Source: Actinobaculum suis (GTDB taxonomy: Bacteria > Actinomycetota > Actinomycetes > Actinomycetales > Actinomycetaceae). From it: a stretch of 64,000 bases of DNA. The notes beneath the pieces were generated by a model. It was given only the letters and a program-made list of their open reading frames with translations, ran no database searches and was not told the origin of the DNA. Both the position numbers and the translations under genes were made by a program. The stretch spans positions 1-64,000 of the forward strand of contig NZ_FNAU01000009.1 of NCBI RefSeq assembly GCF_900102025.1, written 5' to 3'. Positions 36,480 through 44,846 of the stretch are shown in pieces (position 1 is the stretch's first letter; each line of letters opens with the position of its first letter).

Positions 36480-37859
36480 ATGTACGACGCCGTCCCTCCA
36501 GCCGCGGCCACTACCGGCCGCAGTAGTGGAGCCGCTCCCACCGCGAACAACCGTGCCAACCCGGGCTCCCGAGATGTGCACAAGACTGCGGGCCGGTTTA
36601 TAAATACCGGTCAAGCAATTGTGGACGTGGTAATGCGGGTAGACCGCGTGCCGGAACCGGGTGGGGATGTTTTTGCTGCGAAGCATACTTTGCTGGCGGG
36701 CGGAGATTTTAACGTTATGGCGGCCGGGGCGCGGGCTGGCGCCAGCGTGGTCTATGCCGGCAGCTATGGCCAGGGGGTTTATGCCGATATTGTGCTGGCT
36801 GCCTTGCGGGAAGAAAATATCGAGGTTTTGGCCGCGCCGGTACCGGATATGGACACCGGATTTTGCGTGGCCCTGGTAGATAACCAGGCCGAACGCACTT
36901 TTATTTCGACCGTGGGTGCGGAAGGGGTAATAAGCCCGGGTCAATACGCGCTAGCCGCACCCGGCCCGCAAGACGTGGTTTACATTTCCGGCTATTCCTT
37001 GGTGCATGAAGCAAACCGAACGGAACTCCAACGCTGGTTGGCGGCCGGGATTTCCGCGCGCGTGCTCTTTGACCCGGCCCCGGTAGTAGCGGAGATCCCC
37101 GAGCCGGCCCTCACTGCCGTGCTAGCCCGCGCCGATATTGTGACGGCTAATGCGCGGGAAGCACAGATCTTGCTCACCCGCCTGGGCGCGGCACCGGCCG
37201 GCGCGGAAACAGCTGCTGCTCGCGCGGCGCTAGCGGAGCAAACAGATCCGGCCGGCGCGGAAGAAAAACCTACCGAAGCTGTTTTGCTCGGGCGGGCCCG
37301 CCAGCTCAGTGCGGCAACCGGTGCGGCGGTGGTATTGCGGGCCGGCGGCGCCGGCGTTGCCCTAGCCCTGCCGGGTAAACCGGATGCCGCAACCTCGCAC
37401 CTGGCAGATGCTAGGGGAGCGGCAGAAGCTACATGCACGGCGGGAGTTACGGGCGCGGCTGATGCTACTGACGCGGCCGATGTGGCGGGCGCGGTAAAAA
37501 CTACAGGTACGGCAAAAGTTCCGACCGTACCGGCAACCTCTTTCCGAGGGGGTGGATCTTCGTTCCGAGGGAATAGCTCACCGGAGCAAATCCGGGCGAT
37601 TTTTGTGCCGCCGCTACGCGTTACCGCTGTTGATACGAATGGTGCGGGCGACGCCCATGCCGGAGTTTTAGGAGCCGGTTTGTGCCGCGGGGAAAGCCTC
37701 GGATTAGCCTGCGCCCGGGCCGGGGTGGCCGCCGGGATCGCGGTGACTCGCGAAGGGCCTGCTACCAGCCCGCGGCTGGCAGAACTCAACGCGGCCTACG
37801 CGCAGTGGCGTACCGAAATCGGCCCGGAGCGTGCTAACACCCTCGAAACATTTGGCTAA
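36480..37859 (+). CDS. PfkB-family carbohydrate kinase (YegV-like)
   Basis: A 459-residue sugar kinase. The first PfkB signature region is GGDFNVMAAGARAGASVVYA, and the second, containing the catalytic base, is DTNGAGDAHAGVLGAGL. The N-terminal 38 residues and about 75 residues before the second signature (rich in Ala/Thr/Asp, from TSHLADARGAAEATC) are additions; usual members have 300-330 residues. The substrate is probably ribose or a ribosyl compound released by the adjacent glycohydrolase. The start has an ideal GGAGGAAAATA leader and follows the permease closely, so they form one operon. A 19-bp repeat follows the stop codon. Confidence 0.87.
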   Translation: MYDAVPPAAATTGRSSGAAPTANNRANPGSRDVHKTAGRFINTGQAIVDVVMRVDRVPEPGGDVFAAKHTLLAGGDFNVMAAGARAGASVVYAGSYGQGVYADIVLAALREENIEVLAAPVPDMDTGFCVALVDNQAERTFISTVGAEGVISPGQYALAAPGPQDVVYISGYSLVHEANRTELQRWLAAGISARVLFDPAPVVAEIPEPALTAVLARADIVTANAREAQILLTRLGAAPAGAETAAARAALAEQTDPAGAEEKPTEAVLLGRARQLSAATGAAVVLRAGGAGVALALPGKPDAATSHLADARGAAEATCTAGVTGAADATDAADVAGAVKTTGTAKVPTVPATSFRGGGSSFRGNSSPEQIRAIFVPPLRVTAVDTNGAGDAHAGVLGAGLCRGESLGLACARAGVAAGIAVTREGPATSPRLAELNAAYAQWRTEIGPERANTLETFG

Positions 37860-37930
37860 ACGCCGGCCACCCAGAAGTCAGCGGCCCGCCGCCCGCACAT
37901 AGCAGCAGCCCGCAAATAGTAGCGGCTGCC

Positions 37931-38000
37931 GCTTATGCAATAGCCCGCCGCTTATGCAATAGCCCGCCGCTTATGCAATAGCCCGCCGCTTATGCGGGCG
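37931..38000. repeat. 19-bp tandem repeat
   Basis: GCTTATGCAATAGCCCGCC begins at 37931, 37950, 37969 and 37988 (partial). It ends in the last codons of the convergent acetyltransferase gene. Confidence 0.95.
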
Positions 38001-38718
38001 TTGCTTCGTAATCCGTGGGCACCTCGAAATCGGCAGGATCGTAATCGGAAGGGACATCCGTGAGGAGTCCCAAGGGTAGTTGTGCTGCCTCGGAGACATT
38101 ACGCAAAGGATTGCGGATCTCCGATTCCGTGCCCGCATTCGAAAGTTCCGCGAGAGCAGGCGCAGCGGTAGCTTCGCGCTGACGCTTTTCCAGTTTCAGG
38201 CCGAGGATTTCGCGGGGTTGACCTTGCGCCGCACCCACCGGCCGGTATAACAAATGCGAAATTTCGGTTTCTGAAGCATTCCAGGAATGCGTGAAACCAG
38301 TCTGAATAAAACCAAGCTTTTCGTAGAAAGGCAACAGCCGGGGCACACAGTCCAAACGGATTTGGCGCAGGCCGCGCTCGCGGGCAATATCATCCAGGAT
38401 TACAAAAAGCTGGCTGGCCAGCCCGCGCCCGCGATAGTCCGGATTCACCATGAGGGAATGCAAGTAGAGTGCCCGCACGCCATCCGGCCAAATAAGTGGA
38501 TCTTCTTCTAGGATCCGTACCGCCAGGGCGATATGTGCGCCGTCGCGAATGCACCACCACTCACCATCCGCAACCAGGCGCGCAATTTCCTCCGCTGGCA
38601 AAGAACCGACAGGCCACTGTTCAATGCCTTCGGCTGCCATCGATTCCTCGATAACCCTGCGGATACGTGCCAATTCGGGCACATCCGCAGCGGTACACAG
38701 AGTCAAAACGGTTTCCAT
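37990..38718 (-). CDS. GNAT-family N-acetyltransferase
   Basis: A 242-residue acetyl-CoA-dependent acetyltransferase. The acetyl-CoA loop is NPDYRGRGLASQLF in the middle of the domain, with IRLDCVPRLLPFYEKLGF as the closing motif. The GNAT domain takes residues 1-150; the remaining 90 residues, rich in Glu/Ala/Pro, are of unknown purpose. The frame is open up to 39255, but those upstream codons lie antisense to the TauE gene and the conserved METVLTLCTAADVPEL begins at 38718, with GTGGAG just before. The substrate is unknown. Confidence 0.82.
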   Translation of the reverse strand: METVLTLCTAADVPELARIRRVIEESMAAEGIEQWPVGSLPAEEIARLVADGEWWCIRDGAHIALAVRILEEDPLIWPDGVRALYLHSLMVNPDYRGRGLASQLFVILDDIARERGLRQIRLDCVPRLLPFYEKLGFIQTGFTHSWNASETEISHLLYRPVGAAQGQPREILGLKLEKRQREATAAPALAELSNAGTESEIRNPLRNVSEAAQLPLGLLTDVPSDYDPADFEVPTDYEATPA

Positions 38719-38879
38719 GCTCCACAGGGTACCGGCGTAGCGCCCTCGCCCATAGCCCGCCCGCCGTGAAAATTCCAACTTTGAGCGGCGGGAATAACTC
38801 GCTTTTAAGCGAAAATATAAGCATCTGGGTGCCTGCACAGGGGCGCGCGCCTCAGCCACCGAGCGATCTCGGCGCTGGT

Positions 38880-39695
38880 TTAGCCACCGAGCGCGGTAGA
38901 AATTGCCGTATACGCCGAAATTGCCAGCAAAAGTATCCCGAACACCGCGGTTAGTGCCCGGTTGGAAACTTTGCGCGTGAGCGGCCCGCCCAACATTCCG
39001 CCGAGCATTGAAGCCGCCGCGAACAGCAACAGTGCCGGCCAGGTTATCCCCGCAAAACCGTCCGGCAACCGTGCCAACAACCCGCTTACCGAAGTGATGA
39101 CCATAATCAGCAAAGACGTGCCCGCAGCCAGCCGCATCTGCATGCCCATCATCACCAGTGCCGGCACGATAAGGAATCCGCCACCCACGCCAAACAGTCC
39201 CGTGAGCAGGCCGGTCACCAAAGCTACCAGTACGGTTTGTAAAATCTTGCGCCACGCGGAAGGGGGCGGGGTTCCCGAGTTTGCGGTATCTTCTGCAGTA
39301 TTTTCTGCGGGATTTGCGGGGGTGCTTTTACCTGCGCGGGCGGCACGCCACAGCATAACGACGCCGACTACCGCCATGAGCCCGGCGAAAAGAAACATGA
39401 GCAGGCGGCCGCTAATCTGCGCGCCGAGGGCCGTGCCGGCAAGCGTGCCGAGAATACTCACCGCGGCGAAAATGAGGCCGCGGCTCCAGGCGACTTCACG
39501 GCGTCGTGCCCGGAAAAGTAGGGAACTGAGGGAGGTGAGCCCAACGACCACGAGGGAACCGGCCGCAGCAGTGTGCGGGCTGTAGCCTAAGAAAAATATG
39601 AGCGCCGGTACGGAAAGAATTCCACCGCCTGCCCCCAAAGCGCCTACTACGCCGCCAATCAGCAAGCCCACAAGTATCGCTTCCGCAATCAGCAT
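38880..39695 (-). CDS. TauE/SafE family sulfite/anion exporter
   Basis: A 271-residue membrane protein with eight hydrophobic segments in two repeats. The repeat signatures GALGAGGGILSVPALIFFLG and TGLLTGLFGVGGGFLIVPAL are the doubled glycine-rich motif of this family, which moves sulfite, sulfoacetate or other anions out of the cell. AAGGAGG stands seven bases before the ATG. The central loop (residues about 105-130) is a short Asn/Thr/Ala-rich linker. No sulfur genes are nearby, so the substrate is open. Confidence 0.88.
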   Translation of the reverse strand: MLIAEAILVGLLIGGVVGALGAGGGILSVPALIFFLGYSPHTAAAGSLVVVGLTSLSSLLFRARRREVAWSRGLIFAAVSILGTLAGTALGAQISGRLLMFLFAGLMAVVGVVMLWRAARAGKSTPANPAENTAEDTANSGTPPPSAWRKILQTVLVALVTGLLTGLFGVGGGFLIVPALVMMGMQMRLAAGTSLLIMVITSVSGLLARLPDGFAGITWPALLLFAAASMLGGMLGGPLTRKVSNRALTAVFGILLLAISAYTAISTALGG

Positions 39696-40226
39696 CGGCT
39701 GGCCTCCTTTCGCGTGCGCAGCTGACTAGACAGATATCGCCAAGGGTAAATACCTCTAATACAGCCAAAAGGCTAACACTGCCAAAGGTAAATAGCGCCA
39801 AAGGCTAGTACTGCCCAGGAATGCAGTTATCGGGGGCAGGATACGCGCCGAAAATGTCTAGTTCGGAAATGCGGGGGAGGAAGGAATAGGACCAGCGGGT
39901 AGACGGGTGGGACGTTGCGGGCGTGGCACGCGGCACGGGCGGAAGTACGGCGCCGTTATCGAAAATCGGGAAGAATAGGAACTGAGCGAACAGTGCGGAA
40001 ACGCTACCGGAAAACCGGGAAGAGAACGTTACCGGAAAACCGGGAAGAGAACGTTACCGGGAAACCGGGAAATGGACGCCGGCTGCGGAAGGCGGCGGAA
40101 ACGGAACCGGGGTAGGTAGCGGAGAAGAAAACGCTTGGCGATCGGCGTGGCGGAAAGACGATCGGGGGCGGGCCCACGGCAAAGTTGCACGCGGGCACGG
40201 GCACTAAATAGAAGTGAGAAGCGAAA
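39696..40226. repeat. 531-bp gene-free region with a 25-bp tandem repeat
   Basis: Units CCGGAAAACCGGGAAGAGAA begin at 40007, 40032 and 40057 (25-bp period). Before them, 39746-39815 holds GCCAAAGGTAAATA-type repeats. No supported gene; it contains the nagA leader, which has only a weak AGAAG site. The presumed sialic-acid operator motif is absent here. Confidence 0.75.
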
Positions 40227-41612
40227 ATGGAATTTCGGGGCACAACTTTTGACGGATACGGGCGCGAAGTCGGCCACGGCTTGCGGCTCAACAGTGCGGG
40301 CGAACTAAGCGAAGTTTTGGAACCCACCGGCCCGGGCGCGCCCGTCGCGCACACTCCGGCGCCGGCCACAACCTCAACTACAGAAACTACAGCAGCCTCC
40401 GCGCAGGTAGTGCGCGGGGCTTATATTGTGCCGGGCGTGGTGGACGTACATTGCCATGGCGGCGGTGGGTTCGGATTTTCCGATGATTACGAACCGGCGC
40501 AGATCGAAACCGCGATTGCTACGCATCTAGCGGGCGGAACTACCGCCATGTTTGCTTCCTTGGTTTCTTTGGCCGATCCGCTCCCGCAAATTCATGCTTT
40601 GGTGCCGTATTGCGAGGCGGGGCACCTAGCGGGCATCCATTTGGAGGGTCCCTATATTTCGGTGGAGAAAAAGGGCGCGCAAAACCCGGCGGTGATTCGC
40701 GATGCGAATCTGGAAGAGCTACGTAGCTGGTTGGAAGCCGGGCGCGGGTGGATCAAAACCATGACGATCGCCCCGGAAACCGGGAATGCGCGGGAAGCGG
40801 CCAAGCTACTGCTCGAATATGGAGCTGTGCCCAGCTGGGGGCATACGAATGCGGACGGGGAAACCGCGCGGGAACTGCTCGAAGTGACAATTACTGCGGC
40901 GGAAGGTCTGCCCGGTTTACGCAACCATCACGTGCCGCAAACTGCTACCCACTTGTTTAATGCGATGCCTGGGATTCAGCATCGGGCTCCCGGCCCGGTG
41001 CGCGAATACGTGCAAGCGGCACGGCGGGGCGAAATCGCGGTGGAACTCATCGCCGATAGCCACCATTTGTCTGCGGACCTAGTGGAAGACGTTTACCTCT
41101 ACCTGGCCGGGCCGGCCTGCGAAGACGCGAAGGCTTGCTGCGGAGATACCGCTGGGCCCGGGGAAGCTCCCACCGGTGAGGAAGCGGAAACTTGCTGCGG
41201 AGACGCGAAGGCTTGCTGCGGTGGCGCGAGCGAAGCGGAAATCGTGCCGGGGGCTTTCTTCGTTACCGATTCTTTGGCGGCCGCGGGGCTAGGTTCCGGG
41301 CAGTACAAGCTGGGCGGGCTCGACGTCGAAATTCGGGATGGCGTGTGCTACTTGCTGGGCACCAATTCGATTGCTGGCGGGGCATCCGTACTTGCTGACC
41401 AGCTCGGACTCTTCGCCCGGCGCGGCCGCCTTTCCTTGCCGCAAGCGATTCGCGCCTGCGTGGCCGGCCCGGTCCACGCCCTTGGGCTCGACGCCGCCAC
41501 CGGCGTCACGCTCACCTACGAACCCGGGAAGAAACCAAACTTCCTCGTACTCGACGAAGAATATCGCGTGACCCACGTAGTGCGCGAAGGTGAGCTGATT
41601 ACGGGCCGCTAA
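40227..41612 (+). CDS. nagA: N-acetylglucosamine-6-phosphate deacetylase with a cysteine-rich insert
   Basis: A 461-residue amidohydrolase that removes acetate from GlcNAc-6-phosphate, the step between NanE and NagB. Metal and catalytic residues: DVHCHGGGG (75-81), GIHLEGPYIS with E140, WGHTNAD with H206, HLFNAM, and aspartate 348 in FVTDS. Two additions are seen: an Ala/Thr/Pro stretch near 36-60 and, just before the catalytic aspartate, residues about 296-338 with three AK/ET-CCG units and seven cysteines (298, 304, 305, 323, 324, 330, 331). Without them the length would be the normal 380-400. It stands alone, 16 kb from nagB. Confidence 0.9.
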   Translation: MEFRGTTFDGYGREVGHGLRLNSAGELSEVLEPTGPGAPVAHTPAPATTSTTETTAASAQVVRGAYIVPGVVDVHCHGGGGFGFSDDYEPAQIETAIATHLAGGTTAMFASLVSLADPLPQIHALVPYCEAGHLAGIHLEGPYISVEKKGAQNPAVIRDANLEELRSWLEAGRGWIKTMTIAPETGNAREAAKLLLEYGAVPSWGHTNADGETARELLEVTITAAEGLPGLRNHHVPQTATHLFNAMPGIQHRAPGPVREYVQAARRGEIAVELIADSHHLSADLVEDVYLYLAGPACEDAKACCGDTAGPGEAPTGEEAETCCGDAKACCGGASEAEIVPGAFFVTDSLAAAGLGSGQYKLGGLDVEIRDGVCYLLGTNSIAGGASVLADQLGLFARRGRLSLPQAIRACVAGPVHALGLDAATGVTLTYEPGKKPNFLVLDEEYRVTHVVREGELITGR

Positions 41613-41644
41613 ATGCTAGTTACAGGCCGCTGAGCTAGAGCGCG

Positions 41645-41686
41645 CTGATCCCGGATTAGGCACAGGCTTAATCCGGGATCAGTTTT
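41645..41686 (+). terminator. Terminator of nagA
   Basis: CTGATCCCGGATTA (41645-41658) pairs perfectly with TAATCCGGGATCAG (41669-41682), followed by TTTT. Confidence 0.9.
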
Positions 41687-41717
41687 CGTGAAACGCGGGT
41701 TTTTAGAGTTTCGGTTT

Positions 41718-42353
41718 TTAGGGTTCGCGGATTTCGCGGAGTTTGGTTTCGATTAGGGAAAACACTTCCGCCCAATCCGCATCCTTAGCGACGTCGTACT
41801 TATCGGTATCTATCCGCATCTTGGGAGATTTATCGTAAGACTCGTACCAGGTGGCATATTCGCGCCGCAAAGTCTTGTAGTAATCGAGCAGGCTCGGATC
41901 GTGTTCAATCTGCTCAAAAGGACGGCCGCGGCGGCGAATATTTTCCAGCTCCCGCTCCAGCGAAATATCGAGATAAACCAGCAGGTCAGGAGCCTTTTTA
42001 GGCATACCTTCCAGTTCTTCCATCATATTCTCGAGCAGAGAATCGTAAACGGCGAACTCTTCTTCGCTAATATTGCCCGAATCGGTATTTACCTTCGTAA
42101 AAATTCGGTCTTCATAAATCGACCGGTCCAGCACGTTATTGTCGTGCACGAAAGCATCTTTAATCGAACGGAAACGACGGTTCAGGAAATGAATCTGCAA
42201 AGCAAAAGCATAGCGTTGCGGATTTTCGTAATACTTGACCAGGATCGGATTATCATCCACCGATTCGTAAAAGGCTTCCGAGCCCAAAGAATCGGCGAGT
42301 TTCTGGGAATACGTCGTCTTTCCGGAGCCAATAACTCCAGCGAATACAATCAC
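41718..42353 (-). CDS. Deoxynucleoside kinase (dAK/dGK type)
   Basis: A 211-residue enzyme that phosphorylates deoxynucleosides for salvage. The P-loop GVIGSGKTT is at residues 6-14, the base-binding ESVDDNP follows, the LDRSIYEDRIF motif carries the DRS/ERS catalytic box, and the lid is RRRGRPFEQ. Length fits the bacterial family (200-225). The frame opens at 42440, but the conserved first strand IVFAGVIG would then be preceded by 29 unusual residues; GTG at 42353 after an AGGAAGGCGG site is preferred. It converges on nagA with a terminator between. Confidence 0.85.
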   Translation of the reverse strand: MIVFAGVIGSGKTTYSQKLADSLGSEAFYESVDDNPILVKYYENPQRYAFALQIHFLNRRFRSIKDAFVHDNNVLDRSIYEDRIFTKVNTDSGNISEEEFAVYDSLLENMMEELEGMPKKAPDLLVYLDISLERELENIRRRGRPFEQIEHDPSLLDYYKTLRREYATWYESYDKSPKMRIDTDKYDVAKDADWAEVFSLIETKLREIREP

Positions 42354-42765
42354 CGTTTGGGGCCGCCTTCCTGCGTGCAATACAAATAAACACGGCCACT
42401 GCCGTGGCCGGGAAAACCCGGCCAGTGCCTGGCGCGGCAACCGGGATGCAAAAACGCCGGAGCCCGCACGGCGCGGGCACGGCTCGCCTCGCTTATGGTA
42501 ATCCAGGCTCGCGCCCAGCGCCGTACCAAGCCCGCCACATTTTTCGGCGGCACCACAGGAAGCGGCCGCCCGCCTGAAAATGTACAGAAAAGCTGTGTGA
42601 AAAGCCTTCCAGAAGGCGGGACTTCATTTCCTTGCCGCCACGTGAAATGCCGTGGAATAATAGTTGAAGTTATGCACGGCATAACCGTGTCAGAGTTGAC
42701 ACTCGGGCACCTTTCACTCGGATCGTCCGGCACGTACCTGCCGGTGAAGGGACCATTGTATAAAC
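42354..42765. promoter_or_regulatory. Divergent region between the deoxynucleoside kinase and msiK
   Basis: No gene is supported in these 412 bases. Before msiK are two palindromes, CCACG-N8-CGTGG (42638-42655) and CACGG-CATAA-CCGTG (42675-42689), the second directly upstream of a perfect -35 box TTGACA at 42696-42701. No good -10 follows at 17 bases. Confidence 0.45.
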
Positions 42766-43890
42766 ATGGCTACAGTTACATTTGATCACGCAACCCGTAT
42801 TTATCCCGGTTCGGATTCTCCGGCCGTAGATAACCTCAATCTTGATATTGCAGACGGGGAATTCCTAGTGCTCGTAGGGCCTTCCGGTTGCGGAAAATCA
42901 ACGAGTTTGCGTATGCTCGCCGGCCTGGAAGACGTAAATTCCGGCCGCATTCTCATTGGTGATCGCGACGTAACAGACGTTGCTCCCAAGGATCGCGATA
43001 TTGCGATGGTGTTCCAGAATTATGCGCTATACCCGCATATGACGGTACGGGAAAATATGGGCTTTGCGCTCAAGATCGCCAAGCGCCCGAAGGACGAAAT
43101 CAATAAGCGGGTGGAAGAAGCTGCCCGTATTTTGGATTTGGAAGCCTACCTGGATCGCAAACCCAAGGCCCTTTCTGGTGGGCAAAGGCAGCGCGTAGCC
43201 ATGGGCCGTGCCATCGTGCGTAAACCGCACGTATTCCTCATGGATGAACCGCTTTCCAATTTGGACGCAAAACTGCGCGTACAAACCCGTACCCAGATTG
43301 CTACTTTGCAACGTTCTTTGGGCACCACCACTTTGTATGTGACTCACGATCAGACCGAAGCGCTAACCATGGGAGACCGCATTGCTGTCCTCAACTTCGG
43401 GGTACTCCAGCAAGTAGGTAGCCCGGAAGAACTCTATGCCCGGCCCAAGAATGCTTTCGTGGCTGGATTTATTGGTTCGCCGGCTATGAACCTCGGCGTC
43501 TTCCGGGTGGAAGGCGAAGTGGCGAAGGTAGGCAATGGGCATATCCGCCTCCCGCGGGAAGTGATTGACGGCCTGACGGCCGAAGATAATAGCGAAGTAA
43601 TCATCGGTATTCGGCCCGAAGCTTTCACCGGCCTTACCGAATCCGAAGCGCCCGATGCTTTGCCACTCAAGGTAGAAATGGTAGAAAACCTGGGTTCGGA
43701 TAACTACGTGTACGGGCAGATTTCCGGGGAAAGCGAGCACAAGTTCGGTTCCGGTGATGATTCCGCACAAATGGTAGTGCGCGTACCTCCGCTCACGGCC
43801 CCGCGCATTGGCGAAACCGTGTGGGCAGTGCCGGATACCACGCAGTTGCACTTCTTCCACACCGCCGGTGGCCAAGAACGCATCCTCTAA
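42766..43890 (+). CDS. msiK: Multiple-sugar ABC importer ATPase (MsiK/UgpC type)
   Basis: A 374-residue ATPase of the kind shared by several carbohydrate importers. Walker [11 protein letters not shown] near residue 38, [12 protein letters not shown] near 131, Walker [13 protein letters not shown], and [12 protein letters not shown] are present. The C-terminal OB-type regulatory domain ([22 protein letters not shown]) is typical of the MalK/UgpC family. No permease or binding-protein gene is adjacent, as with MsiK of Streptomyces, which powers importers encoded elsewhere. The start is supported by the conserved [15 protein letters not shown]; its AAGGGA site is rather distant. Confidence 0.9.
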   Translation: MATVTFDHATRIYPGSDSPAVDNLNLDIADGEFLVLVGPSGCGKSTSLRMLAGLEDVNSGRILIGDRDVTDVAPKDRDIAMVFQNYALYPHMTVRENMGFALKIAKRPKDEINKRVEEAARILDLEAYLDRKPKALSGGQRQRVAMGRAIVRKPHVFLMDEPLSNLDAKLRVQTRTQIATLQRSLGTTTLYVTHDQTEALTMGDRIAVLNFGVLQQVGSPEELYARPKNAFVAGFIGSPAMNLGVFRVEGEVAKVGNGHIRLPREVIDGLTAEDNSEVIIGIRPEAFTGLTESEAPDALPLKVEMVENLGSDNYVYGQISGESEHKFGSGDDSAQMVVRVPPLTAPRIGETVWAVPDTTQLHFFHTAGGQERIL

Positions 43891-44198
43891 GGAAAAGTCA
43901 CGGTAGCGCGCAGCGGGTAACTAGTACGCGGCTGCCAAATAACGCGGCCGGCAAGTAGCGGGCGGCTGCTAAATAGCGCGGCCAGCACGTAGCGTGCGGC
44001 TGCTGAATAACGCGGGCGCCTAGACCGTTACATAGCGTGGCCGCCAAGCAATACGGTGTTACGACGCCGGTTTGCACCCGCCCGGGAGGTTTCGGGCCGG
44101 TTTGCAAACCGGCGTCGTCCCGTTGGGTGGAAGAAAAAGGTCCAACAAGTGGTCCGGTATGAAATACCTCGATTCGCGGGCGCGCTGGAGCAGGTACC
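43891..44198. repeat. 34-bp degenerate tandem repeat and a long inverted repeat
   Basis: GCGGCTGCTAAATAGCGCGG recurs about three times with a 34-bp period between about 43925 and 44020. Then ACGACGCCGGTTTGCA (44061-44076) is exactly complementary to TGCAAACCGGCGTCGT (44103-44118), with a 26-base loop that is itself GC-rich. No T run follows. Confidence 0.8.
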
Positions 44199-44846
44199 AT
44201 GGGCGTTATGACCGAACTTGCCAATCAGACCGGGGATATCTTGCGGAGGTTGCACGAGCGCCCGCAGATTCTTGTGGTTTGCACGGGAAACATTTGCCGC
44301 TCGCCCATGGGGGAAGTTGTTTTGCGTGAAAAATTGGCGCAGGCGCAGCTGGATATCCGCGTTGCGAGCGCGGGAGTTTCGAATGAAGAACACGGGCGTG
44401 GGATCTACCCGCCCGCGCAGCGAGCCCTGAAAGCTCGGGGGTACCCCACCCCGGAGCGCGCCGCGCACCGCGTTACGCAAAAAGAACTTGCCGAATCTGG
44501 GCTGATACTCGCTATGACAACCGGCCATGCTCGCGCCCTGAAACGTTTATTGGGCGCGGCCGGCCTAGATGAAGGTGCCATACATTTGTGGCGGGAATTT
44601 GACGGTTCCGGCCTGGGAATTTGCCCGCACGGCGTGTTTGGGCCGGGAGGTGTGCTCGAACCGAGCGAGGACGATATTCCCGCCCGGAAACGGCGCAATT
44701 CCAGTTCCGATTTCTACTATTCTTCGGGGCGCTGGGACGTATCAGATCCCTGGGGTGGGGCCGACGCCGAATTCGAAAAGACCCTAGACAGCGTCGAACA
44801 AGGGGCAAGCGGGATTGTGAACCTCCTGCTCGCCGCACGCGCATAA
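44199..44846 (+). CDS. Low-molecular-weight protein-tyrosine phosphatase
   Basis: A 215-residue phosphatase. The active loop CTGNICRSP has the nucleophile C28 and arginine 34, and the acid aspartate is in SDPWGGADAEFE near the end. Compared with the usual 150-160 residues it has about 45 extra between the middle helix and the DP loop (GICPHGVFGPGGVLEPSEDD, then a Ser/Arg-rich part). Bacterial members act on tyrosine-phosphorylated proteins, often of capsule or arginine pathways. GGAG lies eight bases before ATG 44199; ATG 44208 is possible. The next gene starts right after its stop codon. Confidence 0.88.
   Translation: MGVMTELANQTGDILRRLHERPQILVVCTGNICRSPMGEVVLREKLAQAQLDIRVASAGVSNEEHGRGIYPPAQRALKARGYPTPERAAHRVTQKELAESGLILAMTTGHARALKRLLGAAGLDEGAIHLWREFDGSGLGICPHGVFGPGGVLEPSEDDIPARKRRNSSSDFYYSSGRWDVSDPWGGADAEFEKTLDSVEQGASGIVNLLLAARA

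Noticed and set aside
38719-39255. Long N-terminal extension of the GNAT protein
   Set aside because: It lies opposite the TauE/SafE gene and has antisense-like composition; the conserved domain starts at 38718.
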